Assembly: GCF_003590095.1 (NCBI RefSeq)
Contig: NC_039505.1
Span: 620,001 to 684,000, forward strand
Direction of reading: 5' to 3'
DNA length: 64,000 nt
Source of the DNA: Trichoplusia ni
Lineage: Eukaryota; Arthropoda; Insecta; Lepidoptera; Noctuidae
Both the position numbers and the translations under genes were made by a program. The notes below the pieces were generated by a model. It saw only the letters and a program-made list of their open reading frames with translations, was not told where the DNA came from and did not search any database. Numbering within the stretch: position 1 is the first letter of the stretch; the number at the start of each line of letters is the position of its first letter. Of the stretch, positions 32,456 to 42,729 are shown one piece after another.

Positions 32456-32612
32456 ATTATTTATTAATTATTTTGGATTTAGGGAAGTTAATTTCTAAGT
32501 TATGGTCTGTCATCCAATTAATTGTTGTATCTAATATAGAATTTAATTTTTCGTTTATATTTGAGTTATTTTCGCACGAATTAAATATAGATATATCGCC
32601 TGCGAACATGAC
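32456..32612 (-). pseudogene. LINE RT palm fragment, upstream part of the element split by LINE B
   Basis: The minus strand reads VMFAGDISIFNSCENNSNIN, EKLNSILDTTINWMTDHNLE and INFPKSKII. The first block corresponds to the catalytic FADDT motif, with the first Asp changed to Gly (FAGD), so it is dead. The protein sense resumes at 28692 on the other side of LINE B. Confidence 0.72.
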
Positions 32613-34086
32613 TCATTTATATTATAGGAAGACCCGTAATAGCACTTATCCTACATGGTACAAATCGGCCCTAATTAGATTGATCAAAGAGAAATTCAAA
32701 TATCTGAAAAAAAAACAAAATATATGGAAATAAAGCTGATGAACTAATTTTCAAACTTTTGCGCGAAAGAGTCAAAACTTTAGAATCGATATGTTATAAT
32801 AACTATCTTAAACTTACTGAAGACTCCATAAAAAAGAATCCAAAAAGCTTCTGGACTTTCGTCAAATCTCGCTACAAATCTAACTCAATTCCCAGTTCTT
32901 TACAATATGAGAACAGCTTACACTCTACTGGTGAATCTATCTGTGAGGCATTCTCTTCTTACTTTCGTTCTAGTTTTTTGAACCCTGCCTATAAGTAACC
33001 AGTCTATCTCATCTGTTAACTATAATACATCCTTGCCTAACCCTTCGTCCTATATCAGTCATATTGAGGTGAAAGTAGAAGATGTTGCCAACTTAATTAA
33101 CAAGCTAGACGCATCCAAAGGAGCTGGCCCTGATAATCTGTCTTCTAATCTTCTTATTAGTTGTGCCACATCTATATCTTATCCCATTTCACTTTTATTT
33201 AAAAAGTCTCTGTCACAGTGCGTTGTTCCCAGAATATGGAAAGCCGCGTTCATTACTCCTGTCCATAAAAAAGGCACTAAAACGGAAATATCTAATTATA
33301 GGCCAATATCCAAATTATGCATTATTGCTAAAGTTTTTGAAAGAATCATATATAATCAACTTTAAGCTAGTTTATCACAGTCATTTAATTCTTTTCAACA
33401 CGGATTTTTGAGAGGTCGCTCTACAGTAAGTAACTTGGCCCTCTTTAATGATTTTATAACTGAAGCTATGGATGGTGGCGGGCAGGTCGATGTGGTTTAC
33501 ACCGATTATAGCAAAGCTTTCGACCGTATTGATCATAACACCTTGATCCTAAAGCTAAGTGCCATGGGCATTCATGGTGACCTCCTCAGGTGGTTCTCTT
33601 CTTATATAGACAATAGGTCGCAAGCTGTAGTTGTCAATAACTACATATCTAGCTGGTATTCTGTCCCTAGCGGAATTCCGCAAGGTTCCTTGATTGGCCC
33701 TCTATTATTTATAGTCTATGTTAACGACATCGAACACTGCCTGCAAACATCCAAACTATTATGCTTTGCTGATGATATGAATATATCGTCGCCGGAGGAT
33801 GCTGTTGCTCTTCAGTCTGATCTGTATGGTCTCGAAAATTACTGCCGCATAAATAAACTTGATTTAAACCCATCTAAATGTTCGGTAATAACTTACAGCA
33901 GAAAACGTGACATAATAACCACTACGTACACGGCAAACCCTTACCAAGACAAACTACTATTCGGGACTTGGCAGTCCATCACGATTGCAGACTAATTTTT
34001 GATGATCACATTGATACCATCGTTAAAAAAGCATCGAAATCATTAGGGTTCATTATGCGGCTTTCCAAATGCTTTACAAACTCTAA
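32613..34086 (+). pseudogene. LINE C RT, 5' part, interrupted by the Harbinger element
   Basis: CR1-like ORF2 in several frames: STYPTWYKSALIRLIKEK, LRERVKTLESICYNNYLKL, DASKGAGPDNLSSNLLIS, EISNYRPISKLCIIAKVFE, then (33408-33995) RGRSTVSNLALFNDFITEA, VDVVYTDYSKAFDRIDHN, SGIPQGSLIGPLLFIVYVND and LLCFADDMNISSPEDA. Shifts or stops occur near 32730, 32998, 33365 and 33990. The protein then reads FIMRLSKCFTNS and stops at the Harbinger insertion (TAA, 34084-34086). It resumes at 43604. Confidence 0.87.
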
Positions 34087-34358
34087 GGTCCATATTACAG
34101 AAGGCTACTTAAGTCCTGATCTCTGTTTAAAACTAGATTTGAGTTGAGATTTCATTTTAGAATGCTACTCAAGCATAGATTAAGTGATCATAGTTCCGCT
34201 GAGTGTAGATCTTATTCTAAATCATTACTCAGTTCTAGATTAATACTCAAGTAGAGATTTGATGTGTGAATACCCAAGTGTGGTCGACACCGCGCTTGAG
34301 CAGAGATTTCCCTGTCAGTTTTGAGTTTTAGCAAATAATTGTGTTGTGAATATAAATA

Positions 34359-35581
34359 ATGGATATTTTTGAACAGTTTGATTATTACGATAATTTATTT
34401 AACGATGATTCTAACAGAAGGTTGAACTTTCGCGTTCCTCTCAGATATCTCAGAGATGTGCAAGACCCATACAATATTGAAAATTTCAAGAAAAGGTGCA
34501 GGTTTTCACAAGATGTAGTGAAATCTGTGATTTTGCCATTAATTGACCAAGATCTGAGAAGGTTAAGCAACCGTGGCAATCCAATAGCCCCGGAATTACA
34601 AATTCTTGTGTGTTTGCGTTTTTATGCGACAGCGTCATTCCAGGTAAGTTTTTTTCTGCTCACATTACAATACATAATAGGCAAATATATAAAAAAAAAA
34701 ACATAAATTCAGCAAAGTTGATCCAGGTAAGTTTTTTTCTGCTCACATTACAATACATAATAGGCAAATATATAAAAAAAAACATAAATTCAGCAAAGTT
34801 GATCATACTACTCATATCAATACTTTTTTACTTTTGCAGATAGTTTGTGGAGATTTATTAAATGTATCGCAACCAGCTGCCTCAAATATAGTTGCAAATA
34901 TATCAAGGTTGATAGCTCTACAACAGAGGCATTACATAAAATATCCTCAAGACATGGTCTCACACAGGGCACAGTTTGCACAGCTCGGCCAGTATCAACA
35001 AAATCCAGGCCTAAGAAATGTGGATGGTGCAATTGATTGCACACACATTAAAATAGTAAATACTCCAGGTGTGGAACATCATGAAGCCTACAGAAACAGA
35101 AAATCTTACTTTTCTATAAATGTCCAGGTCAGCAAAATAAGGTTTAAATTATTATTCTTCTTTGAAATGGGCATGTCATCCAATAACATTTATTGTTTTA
35201 TTTTTATTTCAGGCAGTTGTTGGACCATTTGGCAATTTCATGGACATTGTGGCTCGATGGGCTGGCAGTACACACGACAGCAGAATATTCCAGATGTGTT
35301 TGTTGCGCACCAAATACATACATCAACAACATACTGGTTATCTCATTGGAGACAGCGGATATCCTTGTTTAAGGTTCCTGCTAACACCTGTAGGTACTCC
35401 AACAACCCATGCGGAACAAACATACAATAAAGTGCATGTCAAAACAAGAAATGTGGTGGAAAGAACCTTTGGGCGATGGAAACGGCGGTTTCCATGTCTA
35501 AGTAGGGGGTTGGGCAACAAATTGACCACAGTGTCAAATATAATAGCATGTGTTCTACTTTTAATATATCAAATGACATGA
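34359..35581 (+). pseudogene. Harbinger transposase (HARBI1-like), three exons, C-terminal frameshift
   Basis: Exon 1 (34359-34643, MDIFEQFDYYDNLFNDD) ends at AG|GTAAGT. Exon 2 (34840-35127) follows TTTTGCAG and exon 3 (35213-35581) follows TTTATTTCAG; both introns are phase 0. The protein has the helix-turn-helix-like LNVSQPAASNIVANIS, then DDE blocks: NVDGAIDCTHIKIVNTPG (first D), IGDSGYPCLRFLLTPVG (second D), and RNVVERTFGRWKRRFPCL (E). The predicted 313 residues end early because of a 1-base slip near 35560. The next frame would continue with NISNDMMPSYEEDGEINEE to about 35770. The transposase cuts and pastes the element with its Myb-like partner. Confidence 0.88.
34641..34805 (+). repeat. 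Tandem duplication in the transposase intron
   Basis: A unit of about 83 bp starting CCAGGTAAGTTTTTTTCTGC (first copy about 34640-34722, second about 34725-34805) is present twice. It differs mainly in the length of an A-run. The unit includes the last exon bases and the GTAAGT donor, so intron 1 contains a second, identical donor site. Confidence 0.9.
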
Positions 35582-36540
35582 TGCCTTCATATGAAGAAGA
35601 TGGTGAAATCAATGAAGAAGTCATATATGATGAATCCAACAGTAAAGGGACTACCGATGGATTTGCTTTTAGAAACACAATTATTAGTAATTACTCTTGT
35701 TTTATATTATTCAGTTTTTCTAACAATAAAAAACTAAGTAAAAATAATCATCTTTTTATTTATTTTCAATGAAGTATAACACAAAATGAGATCTCTTTTG
35801 TTCTCAATGGTCTTAATACAAATAATTTAACAATCGTAAACAAGCATAATTAATAAAAAATCAACAACTATAAAATAAACACATCAAATAAAAGGTGCTA
35901 TAGGCTCATCTGCGGAGATCTCTCTTCATTAAAAATACATTAAAATGACTTATATCACTGGTGATGTTGTGCTGACTCGGCTTTAGCTTTCGCTTCTTTT
36001 AATTTTTCTTTCATAATTTGCATTTCTACATCATGTTTTTCTTGCAGAAATTTTACTTGGAGCTTGTGTAATTCTTCTGCTCTTTTTTCTCTGCTGATGT
36101 GTTCTGCTTTTAAAATTTGTACACGCAGTTTTTTTTCATTTGATGAAAATTCAGAGCTAGGATCATCAGATTGAATTTCACTATGTGAAATGATTGGATT
36201 GGATGTAGGATCAGGAACAGTGGCGGTTACATCTGTTTCCATGTTACTTATTTCCTGAACAGTTTCTACCTCTGAAATTAAATTAAAATGTCATTAATAT
36301 TCTTAGAGGATGAGCTTATACTCACTGTATATATTCTAGGCTTATTTTGATTGATGGTAATGAATAGTAAATCAAGATAGTACTAGTATTAGCACTGATC
36401 ACATACCAATATGGTCCGAGTCCAAATTATCCTGTATTTCCACGAAGAGAGCGGGAGATATCTCGGCTATATTTGGGTCGATGTCAGCATCAGGGCAGGG
36501 ACCACCACCGCCAGTGGCCATTCTATGTTGACGCTCTCTT

Positions 36541-36555
36541 GTGAAAGCATCTCTT
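36541..36555 (-). repeat. 15-bp target duplication, 3' side of the LOA-type LINE
   Basis: GTGAAAGCATCTCTT here is repeated exactly at 42715-42729. The two copies bracket the LINE and define its ends at 36556 and 42714. Confidence 0.95.
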
Positions 36556-36641
36556 GGTACTTGGTACTTGGTGATGGGCTCCTTTTTCCGCACGTAGGCT
36601 CTAAGTCGGCCCATTGTGCGTCAGGTGGCTTTGGGAGGCTG

Positions 36642-39600
36642 TCAGTCCAGCCATCCCAACTCCCTCCAGAAGCGCAGAAGTCTCCTGGGACGTTCGCAGG
36701 CTTCTGTGACGGAGCTCGGTGAACCGAGGATCCCTGCCCGGCATTCCGCGACCCCCGTGCACTCCAGGAGCACGTGTGCCGCTGATTCTTCATGTTGAAG
36801 ACAGCCTCTACATAGTGGACTATCTGTAACATTGATGGTGAAAAGGTGTTTATTGAGTGGAATGTGCCCGGTCAGCGAGCCCACCACTATTCGTAAGTCG
36901 ACCCGCTTTAGCCCAATCAGGCCGCGAGACAGTTTCGGTGAACGGATAGGGACCGCCTCCCTTGACTGTCTGCAGCCGTTAACTGTAGCCCAGCGATCGT
37001 TGTGATTGTTAGTAGTCTGTCGCCTTAGCCATGACCTGCACTGGCCAAAGGGCACAGGCAGGTATGGCCGGGGGCCAAAGATCCGCGTGTCCGATCCCCT
37101 CCTTGCCAGCTGATCAGCAGCGTCGTTTCCTAGGGATCCGCTGTGGCCTTTTATCCATTGCAGGGTCACCATGTTGCTTGCAGCAATGCGCTCAAGTGCT
37201 TGGTGACACTCTTGTATCAGCGACGATGTGATGATGTAGTTGTCCAGTGCCTTCAGAACCGCCATGCTATCGGAGAGAATCCTGATGGCTTGGTCCTGGA
37301 TCCCTCTTCTTTCTATAGCTCTGGCCGCCTGGGTGATGGCTACACACTCGCACTGGAAGATCGAGTTATCTGCACCCAGAGGTATTGATATGTTGATGTT
37401 CAGGTCCATTGAGAATACTCCTGCGCCCGTGCTTGAGTCCGTCTTTGAGCCATCTGTGTAGACGCGTACCTCGTGTATTCCCGAGGAATCTTGTTTGTTT
37501 TCTGTAGTTTGTATCGTGTATGCTTTGTTGAAGACATACATCCTAGGTATTCGGTCACATGGTGCATTCAGCATTGGTATGGACTCAAGGCTTTTGTGCC
37601 ATATGTCACCATGACCTCTAGATTGTGCGCGCCACAGTCCCGAGTGTTGTAGTCTTGTAGCAGCCACCGCTGCCTCTTGTTGTATGAAGAGATCCAGCGG
37701 TGGCAGTCCAAGCAGCACTTCCAGAGCCGCTGTTGGTGTTGTTCTCATGCATCCTGTGACAGCACAGCATGCTAGCCTTTGGAAGCTTTGTAGTTTATCC
37801 ATGGCGGTAGTTAGTTTGGTCCTGGGCCACCATACTACCGCTCCATATGTGATGATTGGCCTTATTACGGCTGTGTACAACCACAGGGTAATCTTGGGTG
37901 AAAGGCCCCATCTTTTCCCCATTAGTCTTTTACATTGCCAGAAGGTGATGCAGGCTTTGTTGAGTTTTTGTTCTACATGTTTATTCCATAGCAGTTTGTT
38001 ATCCAGGGTCACTCCCAGATATTTGACGTCACTGGTCAAACAGAGTTCGGTGTTGAATAGTTTTGGTAGTTTTAGGCTTGGCAGTTTGCGTTTGTTGGTG
38101 AATAGTATGAGTTCCGTCTTCGTTGGATTTACGGAAAGCTCGTGGTCTATGCACCATTTTTCGACTGTCCTTAGAGCAGAGCTCATAAGATTGCACAAAG
38201 TACTCTCACATGGTCCGCTGATTAGGACGGTGATGTCGTCCGCGTAGCCCACCGTGAAATGGCGTTGTGCGTTGAGTCTTGTGATGAGCTCGTCGACCAC
38301 CAGGTTCCACAGAAGCGGCGAAAGGACTCCACCTTGAGGACAGCCTCTCGCCACCATGGCCCTGGTTGTGTCATTTACGGTGAGTTGTATGGCCCTGTTC
38401 CTGAGCATGTCATCTATCCATCCGGCTACCGTTGGATCAACGCCATGTCGTACTAGAGCCTTTGCAATGCTAGTAAAGTTGGTTTTGTCAAAGGCTCCCT
38501 CAATGTCTATGAAGACTCCCAGGGTCGACTGCTTTGCCGATAAGTCTCTTTCGATCGTGCTGACCACACTGTGTAGTGCCGATTCTGTTGATTTGCCCGC
38601 GCTGTAGGCGTGCTGGTTTGGGTGAAGCGGATGTTGTAGTAGCGCGTTTGACCTAATGTCCCTGTCGCAGAGCCTTTCCATCGTCTTCAGAAGGAAGGAT
38701 GTCAGGCTGATAGGTCTGTAGGACTTTGGTTGTGTGTAGTCACTCTTGCCGGGTTTCGGTATGAATACTACTTTCACTTCTCTCCACTTTTGCGGGGTGT
38801 ACCGGAAGGCCAGACAGGCTCTGTAGATACCTACCAGATGCTTTATCAGCCCCTCGGCGCTCCATTTCAGCAGACCCGGGAATATCCCATCTAGGCCCGC
38901 TGTTTTAAAGGGGAGGAAGGTGTTTATGGCCCATCTGACTTTGTCCTCGTCGACAATTCTTCGGGCGGTGCTCCAGTCCGACGCCTGCGGCACGTGTATC
39001 TCCGTTCCCAGCCATCCTTTCTCCGTGGTAATCCTACAGCCCGGGAAGTGGGTTTGGAGTAGAAGTTCGCATGTTTCATCGTCGGTTCTGGTGTATTCAC
39101 CGTCAGGTTTTTTAAGGGATCCTATATTGCGCTCAGGTTCGCATGATAGGATCTTTTTTACCTTGACTGCTTGGTTGTTGCTTGAAATATCTTCGCAGAA
39201 ACGTCTCCAGGCTTCCGTCTTCCTGAGTCGGATACGCTTCTTTAGACGTCGCTGGGCTTCCTTATAGAGCTCCCAGTCTTCTTGGTATTTGGTGTTCATT
39301 GCTCTGTTGAACAGTTGTCTTGTCCTGTGGCGGAGTTTGTCTAGCTCAGGTCCCCACCATTGGTTCGCACCCCTCGGTTTGACCTGGGGTAGTGTTGAAG
39401 GACAGGCTTTCTCAAAGCAGTCATTCAAGAGATGCGTTACTTGTTCCACATGCTTCTCGATGTCTGCAGTGGTGCCGTGGTGGATTTCGGCGTCTGCCTC
39501 CCTCAGACCTTCCGCGGTTAAGCTTCTGAACTTGTTGCGGTCTATCTTCCGGGGGTTTCGTCTTGGTGTTGCAGGAGCGATGGCCATTTTTAGTTGGTAC

Positions 39601-40283
39601 CGAATCCACCTGTGGTCCGAACAGGTTAGCTCGTCAGACACATGCCAGTTTGAAACGTGCTGAGATATCCGTTCGGTGGCTAGGGTGATGTCGATTATTG
39701 TTTGCGCTCTTGAGGTTACAAAGGTCTTCTTTGAGCCCCTGTTGAGGATATTAAGGTTAGTGGAAAAAAGGTAATTCATGAGTTCCTCACCTCTCGCGTT
39801 GGACTTATCCATGCCCCAAATGACGTGGTGCGCGTTGCAGTCCGCTGAGATGATGAGTTCCAGACCTTCTTCTTCGCACCGGGTGATTAGTGCGACCAGC
39901 GAAGCCGTCGGTGTGACCTCGTCGCCCGGCAGGTAGGCAGATGCTATTACGACACTCGATAGGCTATTGGATGGGTCTACCAGGAGCCTCACAGCCGTGA
40001 GATCCCTGGAACAGAACTCAGTCATGATTATTGCATTGTAATGTTTTGGTATTAGTAGGCAAGTACGTGGGTTACTTACGGTGCTGTTGACAATCAGTTT
40101 GTGTCCTGTGTTGGTGAGACCACAAATCCTGCCCTTCCTAATCCACGGCTCTTGGATTAGGGCTATGGTCTCCGTAGAGTCCTCCAGCTGCCTGCACAAC
40201 ATGGCCGATGCAGTCCGGCTGTGCTGGAGGTTGGCCTGAATGGCTTTAATGGGGTTTGGTCGGGGAGCTGTCGGGTCCATCAC
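36642..40283 (-). CDS. LOA-type LINE ORF2: endonuclease, reverse transcriptase, RNase H
   Basis: 1,213 residues without a stop. The endonuclease (about 10-235) has IKAIQANLQHSRTAS, TIALIQEPWIRKGR, SAYLPGDEVTP, LIISADCNAHHVIWG and TCSDHRWIRYQ. The RT (about 440-750) has KSYRPISLTSFLLKTMERL, STLGVFIDIEGAFDKTNFTS, ARGCPQGGVLSPLLWNLVVD and FTVGYADDITVLISG with YADD near 679-682. RNase H (about 940-1060) has VYTDGSKTDSSTGAGVFS, CECVAITQAA, ILSDSMAVLKALDN and WIKGHSGSLGNDAADQLARR. A C-x2-C-x8-H-x4-C knuckle (CRGCLQHEESAAHVLLEC) is near 1153-1170. The start ATG lies inside the end of ORF1 in another frame. LOA, I and some R1 elements share this order; I favour LOA/I from the RNase H. Confidence 0.93.
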   Translation of the reverse strand: MMDPTAPRPNPIKAIQANLQHSRTASAMLCRQLEDSTETIALIQEPWIRKGRICGLTNTGHKLIVNSTVSNPRTCLLIPKHYNAIIMTEFCSRDLTAVRLLVDPSNSLSSVVIASAYLPGDEVTPTASLVALITRCEEEGLELIISADCNAHHVIWGMDKSNARGEELMNYLFSTNLNILNRGSKKTFVTSRAQTIIDITLATERISQHVSNWHVSDELTCSDHRWIRYQLKMAIAPATPRRNPRKIDRNKFRSLTAEGLREADAEIHHGTTADIEKHVEQVTHLLNDCFEKACPSTLPQVKPRGANQWWGPELDKLRHRTRQLFNRAMNTKYQEDWELYKEAQRRLKKRIRLRKTEAWRRFCEDISSNNQAVKVKKILSCEPERNIGSLKKPDGEYTRTDDETCELLLQTHFPGCRITTEKGWLGTEIHVPQASDWSTARRIVDEDKVRWAINTFLPFKTAGLDGIFPGLLKWSAEGLIKHLVGIYRACLAFRYTPQKWREVKVVFIPKPGKSDYTQPKSYRPISLTSFLLKTMERLCDRDIRSNALLQHPLHPNQHAYSAGKSTESALHSVVSTIERDLSAKQSTLGVFIDIEGAFDKTNFTSIAKALVRHGVDPTVAGWIDDMLRNRAIQLTVNDTTRAMVARGCPQGGVLSPLLWNLVVDELITRLNAQRHFTVGYADDITVLISGPCESTLCNLMSSALRTVEKWCIDHELSVNPTKTELILFTNKRKLPSLKLPKLFNTELCLTSDVKYLGVTLDNKLLWNKHVEQKLNKACITFWQCKRLMGKRWGLSPKITLWLYTAVIRPIITYGAVVWWPRTKLTTAMDKLQSFQRLACCAVTGCMRTTPTAALEVLLGLPPLDLFIQQEAAVAATRLQHSGLWRAQSRGHGDIWHKSLESIPMLNAPCDRIPRMYVFNKAYTIQTTENKQDSSGIHEVRVYTDGSKTDSSTGAGVFSMDLNINISIPLGADNSIFQCECVAITQAARAIERRGIQDQAIRILSDSMAVLKALDNYIITSSLIQECHQALERIAASNMVTLQWIKGHSGSLGNDAADQLARRGSDTRIFGPRPYLPVPFGQCRSWLRRQTTNNHNDRWATVNGCRQSREAVPIRSPKLSRGLIGLKRVDLRIVVGSLTGHIPLNKHLFTINVTDSPLCRGCLQHEESAAHVLLECTGVAECRAGILGSPSSVTEACERPRRLLRFWRELGWLD

Positions 40284-41889
40284 TACCCAGCAGCATCTCC
40301 TCCCTCGCCTCGTTCTCGACGCGCCTCCACCAGTCGACAGCCTCCGGGGTAGATTCCCGGGGCCGGGCCGGCGTGTCTGCAGACATCTCCTGGTCCATGG
40401 ATGGACCCGGGTGTCGCAGGACGCTGGTAACCGCCTCTACTGGAGCCTCTGTTGCCTCGCCAGGGGCGAGGTTAAGAGGCTCGTCGTTCGGTGCGTTGGT
40501 GATGGGCGCCTTTTCCCCCTTGTTGTCGTCCTCTTCTTTTTCGTCTACGAATTTAACGTAGACCGACCCTAGCTTATAACGCAAGCGCCGTTCCTTTTGC
40601 TTCAGGACTTCGGCCTCCTGCATGGGTATCCCCAGCAGTAGCCTGATCCCGTCGCATTCGGGCGTACGCTGTGCGTTATATAGACACCAGCTGTTGATGT
40701 CGTAGGTGTCGGCGTTGGCTTTGTGTAGACGGATGCGGAGGCGGTCTACGTCGCCGTCGGTGAAGTCGGGGACGTAGACCGCCCCCTTGACACGTTGTGG
40801 GATATCCCTTTGCCGACATACGACCAGCTTGGTGCCGGGTATCGGCGAGGGTATCTTATTAGTCGTGCGGCGCAGCCAGTTCAGGGCGAACTCGTCCTCG
40901 CACCACATCTTGATGACGCCTTCGCTGAGGAAGGTTCTTCCTCTGAACGCTGGCGTCCGCACTGTGGGGTCGGTGGAGAAGATGGTTGTATCGTACTCCT
41001 CCATTATTCTCTCCTGAATGAGCTGATACTGCTCTTCTGTGATGGCGCGGTGAGGGTCATACCGCACGGCCACGCAAAGGTCGTTAGACCTCAGCGCGTC
41101 GGCGTAGTTGACCGCTCCTGGTCCTAGGGATGACCGGCTTAGTTTGGCGCGCTTGTCTTTCTCTCGCGGCGTCAGAGAGTCGTCGGGTCTAGCCCTCTTA
41201 CCCCCCTTCGCCGGTCGAGATTCCAGCGCGGCCTCTTCCCGCCTCACCCATCTCGGTCTGCCCCCGCGTTTTCCACGCGGGACTGCTCTCATTGCAGCTG
41301 CTTCATTGCTGGCGGCGCCGCCAGACTCTCCGGGGCGACCGCGAGAAGCCCCCCCGCCTTCCGCGTCACCTGCAGCGGAATTGATTCCCGCGCTGGCAGC
41401 GGAACTGGGTCCCGCGCCTTGGTTCGGCTCAGACGTCGGGGCGGCTTTGGCCATTGCTGACCTCGCCGGGGCCGTTGGTCGTGGGACCTCTGGCTGTGCC
41501 CTTCTCGCGACCGCCTCTTCAAGCCGGCGCAGCCGCTCAGCGCGCGCTCGTCGTCTACGCTGGCCTCTCGAGAGTTTCTCGAGGCCTTCCCTTCCTGGGG
41601 TGCTCGGCGCCTGTGTGGTCTGCCTGGCCAGCGTATCCTTTTTGGATTTACCCTTCCTCTCCACCACCTGCCACAGTGCTTCCGCAGGGCGGGTGCAGGG
41701 CGGCATGGCAGCTTTGAGGTTGGACAGGTCCAACGGGTCATTGCTGTTTACCTGCGCGCAAGGGAGCGCAGCAGGTTGTCGGTTGTGGTTGTTGGAGGGA
41801 TGCTCACTGGTTGGCGTCACATCCCTCACCGGCGCGTGTGTCGCTGCCGGCCTGGCTTTTGTTATTTTAGTGTCCCTTTTGGTATCCAT
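40246..41889 (-). CDS. LOA-type LINE ORF1: gag-like RNA-binding protein
   Basis: 547 residues from MDTKRDTKITKARPAATHAP. The first 250 residues are low-complexity, rich in Ala, Arg, Pro and Gly, with basic clusters (SRGQRRRRARAERLRRLEEA, VPRGKRGGRPRWVRREEAAL). A globular domain follows (about 270-440: NYADALRSNDLCVAVRYDPH, RAITEEQYQLIQERIMEEYD, FLSEGVIKMWCEDEFALNWL, VYVPDFTDGDVDRLRIRLHK). I associate this domain with DUF4780-type ORF1 proteins of R1/LOA LINEs. The tail is acidic (DEKEEDDNKGEKAPI). No CCHC knuckles are visible. It probably forms the RNP with LINE RNA. Confidence 0.88.
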   Translation of the reverse strand: MDTKRDTKITKARPAATHAPVRDVTPTSEHPSNNHNRQPAALPCAQVNSNDPLDLSNLKAAMPPCTRPAEALWQVVERKGKSKKDTLARQTTQAPSTPGREGLEKLSRGQRRRRARAERLRRLEEAVARRAQPEVPRPTAPARSAMAKAAPTSEPNQGAGPSSAASAGINSAAGDAEGGGASRGRPGESGGAASNEAAAMRAVPRGKRGGRPRWVRREEAALESRPAKGGKRARPDDSLTPREKDKRAKLSRSSLGPGAVNYADALRSNDLCVAVRYDPHRAITEEQYQLIQERIMEEYDTTIFSTDPTVRTPAFRGRTFLSEGVIKMWCEDEFALNWLRRTTNKIPSPIPGTKLVVCRQRDIPQRVKGAVYVPDFTDGDVDRLRIRLHKANADTYDINSWCLYNAQRTPECDGIRLLLGIPMQEAEVLKQKERRLRYKLGSVYVKFVDEKEEDDNKGEKAPITNAPNDEPLNLAPGEATEAPVEAVTSVLRHPGPSMDQEMSADTPARPRESTPEAVDWWRRVENEAREEMLLGSDGPDSSPTKPH

Positions 41890-42714
41890 GGGATCTTTTA
41901 GTTGGTTTCGTCCTCGTAGCTTCCCACCCTCCTTGGAGCCCGCAAAAGGGGGCGCTGAGCACCGAGCGTACCCAGACGCCAGGATTACTACGAGGATATA
42001 GGTCTCCTCCCATGCAGCAGACGGCGCAGTCCCCCGCCGAGATCGTGGCCGCGATTACCTTCAGGTGGAGGGTAAGAACCACCCGAAGTCGCCGACCTAC
42101 AACCGCGACGGAACCGCTCGCCTCCACATGTTCAGGAACCTCGCCTGGCAGCCCTCTGACGGGTTGCCGCAGCCGATTGGCCTGGGGTGGCTGGACCCAG
42201 GCCTCCCGTTTTGGCAGAAGTCCAGACCAAAGAGGTGTGTTGCTTCCAGACGACATCTGACCCGGCCATCTTTCAGCTCAACCTCCAGGTTTCCTTCGTC
42301 CTGCCTTACGGGTCTCCACGCACGGCACAAACACGCGGGAGGATGTTTACCTTACCCGACATCACGGACTGTTGTGATGAACGGGCCCGCGCCAACATAT
42401 CCTCTTATGAGACGCGGTGCAGGTGGAGGTATTTGTGTGTGAGTGTGAGATGAACTTACATAGACTGCGTACATATATACATAGTGGGTAATATATATCT
42501 GCTTCATAAGGTATAAATTACATAGACCTATATATGGTGCGTCCCATTGTGTCAGTCAGCCATCGTAAGTGATGACCGAGTGCCCCAAAGGGACGCGGGC
42601 CCTCCTCTTTTATCCGGGCTTGGGACCGGCACCCCAGCCCCCTATGCGCAAACACAGAGGCGAGCTGTGGAGACAGTCCCCAGTGCGCAAGCACAAAGGG
42701 GCTGCGGAGGCAGA

Positions 42715-42729
42715 GTGAAAGCATCTCTT
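42715..42729 (-). repeat. 15-bp target duplication, 5' side of the LOA-type LINE
   Basis: The second copy of GTGAAAGCATCTCTT, exact match to 36541-36555. Confidence 0.95.

Larger units (their letters stand above)
36556..42714 (-). mobile_element. LOA/I-type LINE with RNase H, about 6.16 kb, apparently complete
   Basis: The minus-strand element is bounded by an exact 15-bp duplication. From 5' to 3' it has an 825-bp GC-rich leader, ORF1 (40246-41889), ORF2 (36642-40283, overlapping ORF1 by 38 bp), a short UTR and a tail of CAAGTAC units (36556-36575). The RNase H domain and the GC-rich third positions set it apart from the AT-rich CR1-type LINEs around it. Both ORFs are open, so it may be recently active. 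It is inserted in exon b of the Harbinger accessory gene. Confidence 0.93.

Noticed and set aside
41108..42001. 297-codon plus-strand ORF
   Set aside because: It is the antisense shadow of the GC-rich LOA-type ORF1. Its composition mirrors that ORF and it shows no domain wording. Other plus-strand frames across 36.6-42.4 kb are rejected for the same reason.
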